Source: Cupriavidus lacunae
GTDB lineage: Bacteria; Pseudomonadota; Gammaproteobacteria; Burkholderiales; Burkholderiaceae
NCBI RefSeq assembly: GCF_003353055.1
Contig: NZ_QKWJ01000003.1
Coordinates: 62,001 to 126,000, forward strand
Direction: 5' to 3'
DNA: 64,000 nt
A program made the translations under genes and the position numbers. Shown here in pieces: positions 17,995 through 27,250 of the stretch (position 1 is its first letter; each line of letters opens with the position of its first letter). A model generated the notes under the pieces. The model worked only from the letters and a program-made list of their open reading frames with translations, had not been told where the DNA came from and ran no database searches.

Positions 17995-18579
17995 ATGAAT
18001 CGTCGCCACTTTGTTACCCGGGTTGCCGGATCGGGCCTGCTCGTCGCTACGGTGATGGCTACGGGCTGCACCACTACCGGCACCAGCGCCTCGAAGGACC
18101 CGGTCGCCAAGAAGCAGGAAATCGATGCAGGGGTGGACGGAGCGCTGAACCGGCTGTTCTCCACCAACGCCGGCGCACGCGACCTGGCGCAGCGTGCGCA
18201 AGGGGTCCTGGTGTTCCCGCGTGTCATCTCGGCCGGCCTGGTGGTAGGCGGCGAGTACGGCGAGGGTGCGCTGCGATCGAAGGGCGCGACGGTCGGCTAC
18301 TACAGCACGACGCAGGCCTCAGTCGGGCTGACCGCCGGCGGGCAGTCCAAGGCCGTCATCATCATGTTCATGACCCCGGAGGCCTACAACAAGTTTGTTT
18401 CCAGCAAGGGCTGGACCGCCGGCGCCGATGCCAACGTGGCGGTGGCCAAGATCGGCGCGGACGGCAGGCTCGACACCCTGACCAGCCAGCAGCCGGTGAT
18501 TGCCTTCGTGCAGACCAATGCCGGCCTGATGTTCGACGTCTCGGTGAACGGCGCCAAGATCAGCAAGCTGGAAATCTGA
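17995..18579 (+). CDS. SYLF-domain (YSC84-like) lipoprotein
   Basis: A 194-residue predicted lipoprotein: the signal segment ends in MATGC with Cys25. The rest is a YSC84/SYLF domain, recognised from AQGVLVFPRVISAGLVVGGEYGEGAL, GYYSTTQASVGLTAGGQSKA and NAGLMFDVSVNGAKISKLEI. SYLF domains bind phosphoinositides or lipids in eukaryotes; the bacterial role is not settled. The ribosome site is unusually strong (CAGGAGG, seven nt before the ATG), suggesting an abundant protein. A terminator follows directly. Confidence 0.9.
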   Translation: MNRRHFVTRVAGSGLLVATVMATGCTTTGTSASKDPVAKKQEIDAGVDGALNRLFSTNAGARDLAQRAQGVLVFPRVISAGLVVGGEYGEGALRSKGATVGYYSTTQASVGLTAGGQSKAVIIMFMTPEAYNKFVSSKGWTAGADANVAVAKIGADGRLDTLTSQQPVIAFVQTNAGLMFDVSVNGAKISKLEI

Positions 18580-18610
18580 CGCGGCCACCCGGCTGCGCCG
18601 CTCCACCTGA

Positions 18611-18638
18611 AGTTCCCGGCTTCGGCCGGGAATTTTCA
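18611..18638 (+). terminator. Rho-independent terminator after the SYLF lipoprotein gene
   Basis: The stem TTCCCGGC/GCCGGGAA with a TTCG tetraloop is followed by TTTTCATTTC, 33 nt after the stop codon. Confidence 0.85.
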
Positions 18639-18755
18639 TTTCAGGCGGCCGCAGCAACGCTTGCGCACGCCGCGGCAGCCGCGGCGGAATCCGGGGCCCG
18701 CTGGCATAATCGCGCCCAAAACACCGCGCGCCAGCGCGTCCGACCGGGAGCCCCC

Positions 18756-19481
18756 ATGTCCGCCGTCCCCGCCAGCACGACCCAACCGGGCCGTGTCTAC
18801 CGCTACTATGACTTAGTCATGGTGGCCTTTGTCACCGTGCTGCTGTGCTCGAACCTGATCGGCGCGGCCAAGGCGGCGCAGGTGACGCTGCCGGTGATCG
18901 GCACGGTGACTTTCGGCGCCGGGGTGCTGTTCTTCCCGATCTCCTACATCTTCGGCGACGTGTTGACCGAGGTCTACGGCTACGGCCGCGACCGGCGCGT
19001 GGTCTGGGCCGGCTTCGCCGCGCTGGCGTTCGCCACCTTCATGAGCCTGGTGGTGCTGAACATGCCGGTCGCGCCCTTCATGGCGGACTACCAGAAAAGC
19101 CTGCAGGAGGTGTTCGGCAACACCTGGCGGATTGCGCTCGGGTCGCTGATCGCCTTCTGCTGCGGCAGCTTCACCAACAGCTACGTGCTGGCCAAGATGA
19201 AGCTGTGGACGTCGGGGCGGTGGCTGTGGACACGCACCATCGGCTCCACGCTGGCCGGGGAGCTGGTCGATTCGTCGCTGTTCTACGTGATCGCCTTCTA
19301 CGGCATCTGGCCGCTGGAGAAGGTGATCCAGGTGGCGGTGGCGCAGTACGTGCTGAAGACCGGCTGGGAAGTGGTGATGACACCGGTGACGTACAAGGTG
19401 GTGGGGTTTCTGAAGCGGGCCGAAAACGAGGATTACTTCGACCGCAATACCGACTTCACCCCGTTCCGCGTCCGCGTGTAG
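18756..19481 (+). CDS. yhhQ: Queuosine-precursor transporter (YhhQ/VUT family)
   Basis: This inner-membrane protein takes up the queuosine precursors preQ0/preQ1. The start is the ATG at 18756 (GGGAG 9 nt upstream), giving 241 aa with about six membrane segments. Family features include the first helix VMVAFVTVLLCSNLIGAAK, the polar FFPISYIFGDVLTEVYGY and the late WTRTIGSTLAGELVDSSLFY. It is convergent with a phosphatase gene, the two stop codons being 3 nt apart. Confidence 0.88.
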   Translation: MSAVPASTTQPGRVYRYYDLVMVAFVTVLLCSNLIGAAKAAQVTLPVIGTVTFGAGVLFFPISYIFGDVLTEVYGYGRDRRVVWAGFAALAFATFMSLVVLNMPVAPFMADYQKSLQEVFGNTWRIALGSLIAFCCGSFTNSYVLAKMKLWTSGRWLWTRTIGSTLAGELVDSSLFYVIAFYGIWPLEKVIQVAVAQYVLKTGWEVVMTPVTYKVVGFLKRAENEDYFDRNTDFTPFRVRV

Positions 19482-19483
19482 CG

Positions 19484-20158
19484 CTACGGCACGCGCCGGT
19501 CCACCTCGTCCAGCGCCAGGTTTTCCAGGTGGCTGACATCGCCCCACTGGGCCAGCGTCAGGTGGGTGCTGTCGCTGCGTAGCCGGTTGACGCTGGCATT
19601 GAGCAGTTCATGCTGGCGCGGCGCTTCCAGCGTCATGCCGGTGGCCTCGCGGTAGAGGCAATCGAGCACGCCGCCGTGCGCCACCAGCGCGATGCGCTCG
19701 CCCGGGTGCCGGCGCGACAACGCCAGCACCGCATCGACCGTGCGCTCATGGAAGCCCAGCAGCGACTCGCCTTCGGGCGGCGCGTAATCCGGCACGCGCG
19801 CCTGCCAGCGGGCGAAGTCCTCGGGCAGGTGCTCGGCCACCTCGGCGTAGGTCTTGCCCTGCAGCGTGCCGTAGCTGCGCTCGCGCAGGCGCGCATCGGG
19901 GCGCACCTGCAGCCCCAGCGCCTCGGCCAGCGGCGCAGCGGTTGCCATCGCACGCGACAGGTCGCTGGCATAGACCGCGTCGATCGGCTCGCCCGCCAGC
20001 GCCGTCGCCAGCGCGCGCGCCTGGGCGCGGCCGGTCTCGTTCAGCGGAATGTCGAGCTGGCCCTGCAGCCGGCGCTCCCGGTTCCAGGCCGTTTCGCCGT
20101 GGCGGATCACGATCAGGTGGGTATAGGCCAGCGAATGCGGCCCAGGGCTTTGCAACAT
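19484..20158 (-). CDS. Histidine phosphatase / phosphoglycerate mutase family protein
   Basis: A 224-residue branch-1 histidine phosphatase. The catalytic motif LIVIRHGETAWN is near the N-terminus, and the second histidine is in ALVAHGGVLDCLYR. The ERSYGTLQGKTYAEV segment carries the catalytic acid region. The ATG at 20158 has a good ribosome site (GAAGGAAATGGC); the frame extends to 20221 without one. Members are often labelled GpmB or CobC; no cobalamin genes are nearby, so the substrate is open. A 13-bp hairpin separates it from the upstream ybhB-like gene. Confidence 0.88.
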   Translation of the reverse strand: MLQSPGPHSLAYTHLIVIRHGETAWNRERRLQGQLDIPLNETGRAQARALATALAGEPIDAVYASDLSRAMATAAPLAEALGLQVRPDARLRERSYGTLQGKTYAEVAEHLPEDFARWQARVPDYAPPEGESLLGFHERTVDAVLALSRRHPGERIALVAHGGVLDCLYREATGMTLEAPRQHELLNASVNRLRSDSTHLTLAQWGDVSHLENLALDEVDRRVP

Positions 20159-20195
20159 GCCATTTCCTTCGGGATTTCCTGCGGTGCTTGCTTGA

Positions 20196-20226
20196 GGCCG
20201 GTGCCGCGGCTGGCGCGGCACCGGCC
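20196..20226. repeat. Intercistronic hairpin, 13-bp perfect stem (repeat family copy 1)
   Basis: GGCCGGTGCCGCG-GCTGG-CGCGGCACCGGCC lies 5 nt past the stop of the ybhB-like gene. The core GTGCCGCGGCTGG recurs at 20898-20919. There is no T-run on either side, so this is more like a REP-type transcript-stabilising hairpin than an intrinsic terminator. Confidence 0.65.
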
Positions 20227-20231
20227 CGGCG

Positions 20232-20879
20232 TTACTTCGCCAGCTTCGGGTTCAGCGTATAGGTGCCGGTGAGGCTGGCCTGCGCCAGCACGTGGCCCTG
20301 GATTGCCTCGCGCACCTGGGTGCCGGTAAAGGTGCCGTCCAGCGGCAGCCGGTCAAGGTCCAGTGCATACAGCGTGAACACGTAGTGGTGCAGCAGCGTA
20401 TCGTTCCACGGCGGGCACGGGCCATCATAGCCGTAGTAGTCGCCCTTCATGTCGGCATCGCCGGCGAACCAGCCGGTGTAGTCGTTGATGCCGTGCCGCA
20501 GGCCGCCCGCGGTGGCGGTGCCGCCGGTGGCTTCGGGACCCGGCTTGCCGCGCGCGATCACGCCGTCGCTGTGCGAGCCCGCCGCGATCGAGGTCAGGCC
20601 CGGCGGGATGTCGACCAGCACCCAGTGGAAGAAATCCACGCGCGGCAGCGAGGCCGGCACTTCGCGGCCTTCCTGGTTGACGTCGTCGCCCTTGCTGGGG
20701 ACGTCGCGGTCGTGGCAGATCAGCACGAACGAGCGCGTCTCGGCCGGGGCGTCTTCCCAGTGCAGGTCGGGATTGCGGTTGTTCGACAGGGCCACGTGGG
20801 CGGCTGCGTCGGGCACGCAGAAGGCGAACTCGCCGGGAATCGGCGCGTTGTCGTTGAAGGACTTGCTCCAGAGTTTCAT
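20232..20879 (-). CDS. YbhB/YbcL family (Raf kinase inhibitor-like, PEBP) protein
   Basis: A 215-residue member of the phosphatidylethanolamine-binding-protein superfamily. Family motifs visible are NPDLHWEDAPAETRSFVLIC, HDRDVP, the buried FFHWVLVDIP strand, YYGYDGPCPPWNDTLLHHYVFTLYAL and GHVLAQASLTGTY at the C-terminus. It is longer than E. coli YbhB because of an insertion around residues 60-80 (PSKGDDVNQEGREVPASLPRV). No signal peptide is visible, so it is probably cytosolic. The biochemical role of bacterial PEBPs is unknown. Confidence 0.9.
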   Translation of the reverse strand: MKLWSKSFNDNAPIPGEFAFCVPDAAAHVALSNNRNPDLHWEDAPAETRSFVLICHDRDVPSKGDDVNQEGREVPASLPRVDFFHWVLVDIPPGLTSIAAGSHSDGVIARGKPGPEATGGTATAGGLRHGINDYTGWFAGDADMKGDYYGYDGPCPPWNDTLLHHYVFTLYALDLDRLPLDGTFTGTQVREAIQGHVLAQASLTGTYTLNPKLAK

Positions 20880-20897
20880 TTGTCTCTCCTGTCTTGG

Positions 20898-20919
20898 TGC
20901 CGCGGCTGGGCGCGGCAGC
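20898..20919. repeat. Intercistronic hairpin (repeat family copy 2)
   Basis: GTGCCGCGGCTGGGCGCGGCAG, a TGCCGCG/CGCGGCA stem, closely matches the hairpin at 20196-20226. It lies between dtd and the ybhB-like gene, so the same hairpin flanks that gene on both sides. Confidence 0.6.
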
Positions 20920-20930
20920 TTGGAATCGGT

Positions 20931-21392
20931 TCAGGCCGGCGGCACGCGCAGCCAGAAAGTGACCGGGCCGTCGTTGACCAGGCTGACCTGCATCATCGCG
21001 CCGAACTCGCCGGTCTGCACCTGCGGATGGGCGGCGCGCGCCTGCGCGACAAAATGCTCGTACAGGCGGCGGCCGTCCTCGGGCGAGGCAGCGGGCGTAA
21101 AGCTGGGCCGCGTGCCGCTGTTGGTATCGGCCGCCAGCGTGAACTGCGACACCACCAGCAGGCCGCCGGGGTTGCCGTTGCCGTCCATGTTCTGCACCGG
21201 CAGGTTCATCTTGCCGGCCGCGTCGGAAAACACCCGGTACGACAGCATCTTGGCCAGCAGCCGCTCGGCCTGAGCCTCGGTGTCGCCGCGCTCGGCGCAG
21301 ACCAGCGCCAGCAGGCCGGCGCCGATTTCACCAGTGGTGCGGCCTTCGACCGTGACGCGGGCCTGGGCCACCCGCTGGATCAGCGCGATCAT
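20931..21392 (-). CDS. dtd: D-aminoacyl-tRNA deacylase
   Basis: Dtd removes D-amino acids (and glycine) mischarged on tRNA. The 153-residue length is normal. The two hallmark motifs are present: SQFTLAAD (active-site SQ) and [14 protein letters not shown] ahead of the cross-subunit Gly-Pro motif near the C-terminus ([10 protein letters not shown]). It begins 12 nt after the tyrS stop on the same strand. Pairing with tyrosyl-tRNA synthetase is functionally sensible, since D-Tyr-tRNA is a classical substrate. Confidence 0.96.
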   Translation of the reverse strand: MIALIQRVAQARVTVEGRTTGEIGAGLLALVCAERGDTEAQAERLLAKMLSYRVFSDAAGKMNLPVQNMDGNGNPGGLLVVSQFTLAADTNSGTRPSFTPAASPEDGRRLYEHFVAQARAAHPQVQTGEFGAMMQVSLVNDGPVTFWLRVPPA

Positions 21393-21404
21393 CCCGGCCC
21401 CGCC

Positions 21405-22646
21405 TCAGGCCAGCGTCACGCGCGCAAAGCGGCGCTTGCCGACCTGCACGACGTAGGTGCCCGCGGCCACCCTGGTGGCCTTGTCGCTGACCGTGGCGCC
21501 GTCGATCTTGACGCCGCCCTGCTCGATATTGCGGTTGGCCTCCGAAGTGGACGGCACCAGGTTGGCCTGCTTGAGCAGCTGGGCGATGCCCAGCGGCGCG
21601 CCGCTCAGGCTCACTGCCGGGATATCGTCCGGCACGCCGCCGCGGGCGCGGTGATTGAAGTCTTCCAGCGCCTTCCCGGCATCGGCCTGGCTGTGGAAGC
21701 GCGCCACGATCTCCTGCGCCAGCAACACCTTGCAGTCGCGCGGATTGCGGCCACCGGCGATTTCCTGCTTCATCAGGTCGATCTCGGCGAGCGGGCGGAA
21801 CGACAGCAGCGTGTAGTACTGCCACATCAGGTCGTCCGAGATGCTCATCAGCTTGCCGAACATCTCGTTGGGCGCCTCGGTCACGCCGACGTAGTTGCCC
21901 TTGGACTTGGACATCTTCTCGACGCCGTCCAGGCCCACCAGCAGCGGCATGGTCAGGATGCACTGCGGCTCCTGGCCGTATTCCTTCTGCAGCTCGCGCC
22001 CGACCAGCAGGTTGAACTTCTGGTCGGTGCCGCCCAGCTCCAGGTCGGACTTGAGCGCGACCGAGTCATAGCCCTGCATCAGCGGGTAGAGGAACTCATG
22101 CACCGAAATCGGAATCCCGGAGCGGAAGCGCTTGGTGAAGTCGTCGCGCTCCATCATGCGGGCCACGGTGTACTTGGCTGCCAGCTGGATCATGCCGCGC
22201 GCGCCCAGCGGATCGCACCACTCGCTGTTGTAGCGGATCTCGGTGCGGGCCGGGTCGAGCACCAGGCTGGCCTGGCGGTAGTAGGTCTGGGCGTTGGCCT
22301 CGATCTGCTCGCGCGTCAGCGGCGGGCGCGTGCTGTTGCGGCCCGACGGATCGCCGATGGTCGAGGTGAAGTCGCCGATCAGGAAGATGACCTGGTGGCC
22401 GAGGTCCTGCAGCTGGCGCAGCTTGTTCAGCACCACGGTATGGCCGATATGGATGTCGGGCGCGGTCGGGTCCAGGCCCAGCTTGATGCGCAGCGGCACG
22501 CCGGTGGCCTCGCTGCGCGCCAGCTTCTGCGCCCATTCGGATTCGATCAGCAGTTCGTCGCAGCCTCGCTTGGAGACTTCCAGGGCCTGCATCACCGACG
22601 GCGTCAGGGGGTATTTGGCCGTGGGGCCCGAGGCAACTTCAGTCAT
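21405..22646 (-). CDS. tyrS: Tyrosyl-tRNA synthetase
   Basis: It charges tRNA-Tyr. From the ATG at 22646 ([13 protein letters not shown]) the protein is 413 aa; the longer frame to 23009 has no support. Class I signatures are intact: HIGH at 66-69 and KMSKS at 244-248. A C-terminal S4 RNA-binding domain ([20 protein letters not shown]) is present. This is the TyrRS form with the [12 protein letters not shown] motif. It is divergent from the M23 peptidase gene and heads the tyrS-dtd-ybhB-phosphatase group. Confidence 0.97.
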   Translation of the reverse strand: MTEVASGPTAKYPLTPSVMQALEVSKRGCDELLIESEWAQKLARSEATGVPLRIKLGLDPTAPDIHIGHTVVLNKLRQLQDLGHQVIFLIGDFTSTIGDPSGRNSTRPPLTREQIEANAQTYYRQASLVLDPARTEIRYNSEWCDPLGARGMIQLAAKYTVARMMERDDFTKRFRSGIPISVHEFLYPLMQGYDSVALKSDLELGGTDQKFNLLVGRELQKEYGQEPQCILTMPLLVGLDGVEKMSKSKGNYVGVTEAPNEMFGKLMSISDDLMWQYYTLLSFRPLAEIDLMKQEIAGGRNPRDCKVLLAQEIVARFHSQADAGKALEDFNHRARGGVPDDIPAVSLSGAPLGIAQLLKQANLVPSTSEANRNIEQGGVKIDGATVSDKATRVAAGTYVVQVGKRRFARVTLA

Positions 22647-22713
22647 GACGTAAGTCTTTGAAATACTTGAAATTTTAGGAAATTTCCCGACAGCCGCCAG
22701 GGCCGGATTTTGG

Positions 22714-22719
22714 TATAAT
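22714..22719 (+). promoter_or_regulatory. Putative promoter of the M23 peptidase-anmK unit, with long structured leader
   Basis: TATAAT at 22714-22719 lies about 175 nt upstream of the peptidase start in the tyrS divergent region. No clear -35 is seen. The leader can fold into hairpins, for example GGCGCCCACGG with TTCCGTGCGCC around 22731-22759, and GC-rich inverted segments near 22758-22793. Confidence 0.45.
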
Positions 22720-22894
22720 CCGCGTTTCCCGGCGCCCACGGGAGTCTTTTCCGTGCGCCACCCGCCACTTTGTGAAGCAAGGCAGGCGGCCAAATAATAC
22801 TGAACACTGACCAGCACGCGCCGCACCTCGGGGGAGGAAGGCAGACGAGACACATCGTCCCCGGCAGCGGGCTCAGACCAAGGTTGAATTTTAC

Positions 22895-24289
22895 GTGATG
22901 TGGTCCAGACTCCGCGAAGTTTTCGCGCGTGAGCTGGTGGTTCTCGTCGATCCGACCAACCCCCAGCACGCGCGGCGGCGCAAACAACTGACAGCCTCGG
23001 TAGGCGCAATCTTCACGCTCGGCATGGCCGCGGCGATGGGTGTCGCGCCGCGCAGCGCCTATGATGATCCGCGTGCCCCGCGCACGCAGCAAGTGCTGCG
23101 CATGCCCGACGTGCGCGAGCAGCTCGAACAGCTTACCGATAACGAAGCCGTCTACGTGCGCGAAGAGCGCATGCAGCGCGGCGACACCATAGCCAGCCTG
23201 CTCAGGCGGCTGGGCGTGGACGATGCCGATGCGCAAGCGTTTATCGTCAAGAACCCCACCGCGCGCGGCCTGTTCAACCTGAACCCGGGCCAGGCGGTGC
23301 AGGCGGAGATCGACGAAAGCAATACGCTGGTGTCGCTGCAGGCCAACCTCGGCGGCGACGCCGCGGCCTCGCGCGAGCTGGTGATCGAGCGCGTGCGCCC
23401 GGCCGACGGCGACACCGCCGCCGCCTACAAGGCCAAGGTGGAGCGCGTCGACAACGACGTGCACTACGAGATGGCCTCGGGCGCGATTGCCGCCGGCGGC
23501 TTCTTCAAGGCCATGGATGCGGCCAACGTGCCCGACGAAGTCGTGCAGCAGATGCTGTCGATCTTCTCCGGCGTGATCGACTTCCACCACGATATCGCCA
23601 GCGGCGACCGCTTCCGCATCATCTATGAAGCGGGCTTTCGCGACGGCACCTTCGTGCGCAACGGCCGCGTGGTCGCGGTGGAGCTGATCAACCGCAACCA
23701 GCTGCACCAGGCGCTGTGGTTCGCGCCCGAGGACAGCAAGGACGGCGGTGCCTACTACACCTTCGACGGGCGCAGCATGAAGCGGCCGTTCCTGCGTTCG
23801 CCGGTGGAGTTCTCGCGCGTATCGTCGGGCTTCGGCGGCCGCGAGCATCCGCTGCATCATGACTGGGCGCAGCACAAGGGCGTCGACTTCGCCGCCCCGA
23901 CCGGCACCAAGGTGCTGGCCACCGGCGACGGCGTGGTCGAGTTCGTGGGCCAGCAGAACGGCTACGGCAATATCGTCATCCTGAACCACGCCAACGGCTA
24001 CTCGACCTACTACGCGCACCTGTCCGGCTTTGCCGGCATGCGCCAGGGGCAGCCGGTGCGCCAGGGCCAGCTGATCGGCTATGTCGGCTCGACCGGCTGG
24101 GCCACCGGCCCGCACCTGCACTACGAGTTCCGCTTCAACGACGTGCCGCAGAACCCGCTGACCATCACGCTGATGGAGTCGCCGGCGCTGACCGGCAAGT
24201 CGCGCCAGGAATTCCTGACGTATACCAGCGGGCTGCTCAGCCGCATCAATGCGCTGCGCACCTACAACGTGCTGACCGCCTCCAACTGA
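22895..24289 (+). CDS. M23-family peptidoglycan endopeptidase
   Basis: A LytM/M23 zinc metalloprotease that probably cuts peptidoglycan cross-links. The 464-residue protein has a short cytoplasmic N-terminus, one membrane anchor ([19 protein letters not shown], about 37-55) and a central region with a LysM/OapA-like fold ([13 protein letters not shown]). The C-terminal M23 domain has [34 protein letters not shown] and the HLH motif in [11 protein letters not shown], so the Zn ligands are intact. GTG at 22895 and ATG at 22898 are both possible starts; AAGG lies 10 nt before the GTG. It is followed 11 nt later by anmK, tying wall cutting to sugar recycling. Confidence 0.93.
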   Translation: MMWSRLREVFARELVVLVDPTNPQHARRRKQLTASVGAIFTLGMAAAMGVAPRSAYDDPRAPRTQQVLRMPDVREQLEQLTDNEAVYVREERMQRGDTIASLLRRLGVDDADAQAFIVKNPTARGLFNLNPGQAVQAEIDESNTLVSLQANLGGDAAASRELVIERVRPADGDTAAAYKAKVERVDNDVHYEMASGAIAAGGFFKAMDAANVPDEVVQQMLSIFSGVIDFHHDIASGDRFRIIYEAGFRDGTFVRNGRVVAVELINRNQLHQALWFAPEDSKDGGAYYTFDGRSMKRPFLRSPVEFSRVSSGFGGREHPLHHDWAQHKGVDFAAPTGTKVLATGDGVVEFVGQQNGYGNIVILNHANGYSTYYAHLSGFAGMRQGQPVRQGQLIGYVGSTGWATGPHLHYEFRFNDVPQNPLTITLMESPALTGKSRQEFLTYTSGLLSRINALRTYNVLTASN

Positions 24290-24300
24290 CCGCGCCCACC

Positions 24301-25431
24301 GTGACCCAGCCCGTGCCTGGCAGCGAACGCTATATCGGCATCATGTCCGGCACCAGCATGGATGGTGCCGATGCGGTGCTGGTGGACTTCAGCGGCGCCC
24401 GGCCCGTGGTGCTGGCCGCCGCCAGCCAGCCCTTCCCCGGCACGCTGCGCGCGGCCTTTGGCGCCCTGCAGCAGCCCGGCGAGGACGAGATCCGTCGCGA
24501 GGCGCTGGCGGCCAATGCGCTGGCGCAGGTGTATGCGGACTGCGTCGCCACCCTGCTGCGCGAGGCCCGCATCGACGCCGCCTCGGTGGCCGCCATCGGC
24601 GCCCATGGGCAGACCATCCGCCACCGGCCGGGGCTGTATGACGGCATCGGCTACACCCGCCAGAGCCAGCATCCTGCACGGCTGGCCGAACTGGCCAAGA
24701 TCGACGTGGTGGCGGACTTCCGCAGCCGCGATATCGCCGCCGGCGGCCAGGGCGCGCCGCTGGTGCCAGCGCTGCACCATGCGCTGTTCGGCAGCGAGGC
24801 TGAAACCCGCGTTGCCTGCAATATCGGCGGCATCTCCAACATCAGCATCCTGCCCGCGGCCGGCGGCGCCGTCAGCGGCTTCGACTGCGGCCCCGGCAAT
24901 GCGCTGCTCGACTACTGGATCGGCCGCCACCGCGGCCTGCCCTTCGACAGCAACGGCGACTGGGCCGCCAGCGGGCGCGTCGACGCCGCGCTGCTGGCGC
25001 AGTGCCTGGCCGAGCCCTACTTCAACGCCGCGCCCCCCAAGAGCACCGGGCGCGACCTGTTCCATCCGGGCTGGCTCGATACTCGCCTCGCCGCGTTCCA
25101 ACACCTCGCGCCTGCCGATGTGCAGGCGACGCTGGCCGCGCTGACGGCCGAGGCCATCGCACGCGACGTGCGCACCTGCGCGCCCGACGCGCGCCGCCTG
25201 ATCGTCTGCGGCGGCGGCGCCCGCAATGCGTTCGTGATGGCCCGGCTGGCGCAGGCCTTGCCCGGCGTGGCCATCGAGACCTCGGAAGACTACGGCGTGC
25301 CGGTGTCGCAGGTCGAAGCGATCGCCTTTGCCTGGCTGGCGCGCCAGTGCCTGCTGCGCCTGCCCGGCAACGTGCCCACCGTGACCGGCGCCGCCGGGCC
25401 GCGCGTGCTGGGCGCGATCTATCCGCGCTGA
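24301..25431 (+). CDS. anmK: Anhydro-N-acetylmuramic acid kinase
   Basis: AnmK opens 1,6-anhydro-MurNAc and phosphorylates it to MurNAc-6-phosphate in the cytosol. The start is GTG at 24301; 376 aa is the usual length. The signature [20 protein letters not shown] is at the N-terminus. [26 protein letters not shown] and [10 protein letters not shown] follow in order, and the C-terminal [14 protein letters not shown] is the sugar-kinase fold signature. It follows the M23 peptidase by 11 nt and is convergent with a LysR gene, with 3 nt between stops. With amgK and murU elsewhere in the window it supplies the salvage pathway from anhydro-MurNAc. Confidence 0.96.
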   Translation: MTQPVPGSERYIGIMSGTSMDGADAVLVDFSGARPVVLAAASQPFPGTLRAAFGALQQPGEDEIRREALAANALAQVYADCVATLLREARIDAASVAAIGAHGQTIRHRPGLYDGIGYTRQSQHPARLAELAKIDVVADFRSRDIAAGGQGAPLVPALHHALFGSEAETRVACNIGGISNISILPAAGGAVSGFDCGPGNALLDYWIGRHRGLPFDSNGDWAASGRVDAALLAQCLAEPYFNAAPPKSTGRDLFHPGWLDTRLAAFQHLAPADVQATLAALTAEAIARDVRTCAPDARRLIVCGGGARNAFVMARLAQALPGVAIETSEDYGVPVSQVEAIAFAWLARQCLLRLPGNVPTVTGAAGPRVLGAIYPR

Positions 25432-25434
25432 GCC

Positions 25435-26346
25435 CTACGGCTGGCGCATCGCGCCACCGCCCTCTTTCTCAACCCAATCCATGAACGCCTGCGTCAGCGG
25501 CGAGGCCCGCATGGCCGGCGAATGCGCCAGCACCACGCGCTGCGGCGTCACCGGCTCGCGCAGCGGCAGGCAGGCGATCGGCACGCCGTCGTAGCTGTGG
25601 TCACCAGCCGGGCGCGTGCACGACAGCGCCACGCCATAGCCGTGCGCCACCAGTCCGCGCTGCATCTCGAAGGTCTGTGTGTACTGGTGCAGCATAGGGT
25701 GCAGCCCGTGGGCCCAGAACAGCGACAGGAAGTACTCGCGCGTCTGCGGGATGTCTTCGAGGATCAGCCGCTCGCCGGCAAGGTCGGCCAGGCTGACTTC
25801 CGTACCGCCTGCCAGAGGATGGGCGGCGGGCAGCAAGGCGTAGGGCGCCAGCTCCGCCAGCGTGTGGCGTTCGGTGCGGGCGTCGAGCCCCAACTCATAG
25901 GTCAGCGCCAGTTCGGCCTTGCCCGCCTGCAGCGTGCGGTGGACGGTTGCCAGGTCGGCTTCGAACAGCGTCACCGAGATGCGGGGATGGCGCCGGCGCA
26001 GCCCCGCCAGCAGGCGCGGCACGAAGTACGGCCCGAGGTCCTGGAAGCAGGTCAGCGACAGTTGGCCGTTTAGGCCCCGGCCGGTGCCGTCATCCACGGT
26101 AAGGCCGGCGGCCAGCGCAAGGATGTCGCGGGCGCGCCCAAGCAGGCGCTGCCCGGCCGGTGTCAGGGATAGTCCACGGCTGACCTGGCGCAGGAAGAGC
26201 GGCTCGCCCAGCGTGTCTTCCAGCTGGGCGATGGCGGTGGACACCGAGGGCTGCGACACATGGCGCGCGCGGGCGGCGGCGCTGATGCTGCCGTGCTCGG
26301 CCGCGGCGACGAAGTATTCGAGCTGACGGAAGGAGAAAGGGATCAT
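25435..26346 (-). CDS. LysR-family transcriptional regulator (divergent to the PhyH-type dioxygenase)
   Basis: A 303-residue LysR regulator. The N-terminal winged helix-turn-helix is clear (FRQLEYFVAAAEHGSISAAA, HVSQPSVSTAIAQLEDTLGE), followed by a periplasmic-binding-like effector domain from about residue 95. It is transcribed away from the dioxygenase gene, and the 91-bp region between them holds a TTTCCTA/TAGGAAA operator. The usual reading is that it activates the divergent gene and represses itself. The effector is unknown. Confidence 0.93.
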   Translation of the reverse strand: MIPFSFRQLEYFVAAAEHGSISAAARARHVSQPSVSTAIAQLEDTLGEPLFLRQVSRGLSLTPAGQRLLGRARDILALAAGLTVDDGTGRGLNGQLSLTCFQDLGPYFVPRLLAGLRRRHPRISVTLFEADLATVHRTLQAGKAELALTYELGLDARTERHTLAELAPYALLPAAHPLAGGTEVSLADLAGERLILEDIPQTREYFLSLFWAHGLHPMLHQYTQTFEMQRGLVAHGYGVALSCTRPAGDHSYDGVPIACLPLREPVTPQRVVLAHSPAMRASPLTQAFMDWVEKEGGGAMRQP

Positions 26347-26348
26347 GA

Positions 26349-26387
26349 TTTCCTATATCGCAACATAGGAAATATATGCTTTTCCTA
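26349..26387. promoter_or_regulatory. LysR-type operator: TTTCCTA-N10-TAGGAAA-N8-TTTCCTA
   Basis: A perfect inverted repeat (26349-26355 and 26366-26372) plus a third identical half-site (26381-26387) fills most of the intergenic region between a LysR gene, whose ATG is at 26346, and its divergent partner. Half-sites of this size with an extra activation half-site are typical for LysR tetramers. Confidence 0.8.
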
Positions 26388-26437
26388 TCCCCGGTGCATG
26401 GCGATACTGGGCGCGTCGCCCCTCACACAACTTCGCC

Positions 26438-27235
26438 ATGGACATCACCCAGGAACAGATCGACACCTACCAGCGCGACGGCGTGCTGGTGCTGCGCGGC
26501 GCCTTCGCCGACTGGGTCGAGCGGCTGCGCGACGGTTTCGCGCAGAACCTCGCCGAGCCCGGCCCCTTCGCCATCGAGAACGTGCGGCCCGGCGAGGGCG
26601 GGCGCTTTTTCGAGGACTACTGCAACTGGCAGCGCATCGCCCCGTTCGATGCCTTTATCCGCCAGTCGCCGGCGGCGGCCATTGCCGCACGCATCATGCA
26701 GTCGCAGGCGGTGCAGGTGTTCCATGAGCACATCCTGGTCAAGGAGCCCGGCACGTCCAAGCCCACGCCGTGGCACCAGGACCTGCCTTATTACTGCGTC
26801 GACGGTACCCAGACCGCGAGCTACTGGATCCCGCTCGACCCGGTGACGCAGGCCAATACGCTGCGCGTGGTGGCGGGCTCGCACCGCTGGCCGCGGCTGG
26901 TGCGCCCCAAGCGCTGGGCCAGCAACGAGAACTTCTATGGAGGCGACGATGCCTTCATGGAGATGCCCGACGTGGAAGACGGCAGCTACACGCTGCTCGC
27001 CCCCGAGCTGGAGCCGGGCGATGCGGTGGTGTTCGACTTCCGCACCGTGCACGGCGCCGCCGGCAATACCGGCACCGGGCGGCGGCGCGCGTTCTCGGCC
27101 CGTTTCCTGGGCGACGACGTGCGCTTCATGCAGCGGCCCGGGCGTACCTCGCCGCCGTTCCCCGGCATCGGGCAACAGAGCGGCGAGCGCATGCGCGAGG
27201 ACTGGTTTCCCGTGGTCTGGCGCGCCGCGCGGTAA
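26438..27235 (+). CDS. Phytanoyl-CoA dioxygenase (PhyH) family Fe(II)/2-oxoglutarate oxygenase
   Basis: A 265-residue member of the PhyH superfamily of non-haem iron, 2-oxoglutarate-dependent oxygenases. The facial triad is visible: H-x-D in PWHQDLPYYCVDG and the distal His in FRTVHGAAGN, followed by an Arg-rich stretch (GRRRAFSARF) that should bind 2-oxoglutarate. The substrate cannot be deduced; bacterial homologues act on small hydrophobic or amino-acid-derived molecules. It is controlled, by context, by the divergent LysR. A bidirectional terminator separates it from the convergent erpA. Confidence 0.88.
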   Translation: MDITQEQIDTYQRDGVLVLRGAFADWVERLRDGFAQNLAEPGPFAIENVRPGEGGRFFEDYCNWQRIAPFDAFIRQSPAAAIAARIMQSQAVQVFHEHILVKEPGTSKPTPWHQDLPYYCVDGTQTASYWIPLDPVTQANTLRVVAGSHRWPRLVRPKRWASNENFYGGDDAFMEMPDVEDGSYTLLAPELEPGDAVVFDFRTVHGAAGNTGTGRRRAFSARFLGDDVRFMQRPGRTSPPFPGIGQQSGERMREDWFPVVWRAAR

Positions 27236-27250
27236 TCCGGCCCGCAAAAG

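Noticed and set aside
20292..22661. Open frame of 789 codons on the plus strand
   Set aside because: Runs antisense through ybhB, dtd and tyrS, all of which have intact family motifs; composition is typical of a shadow frame.
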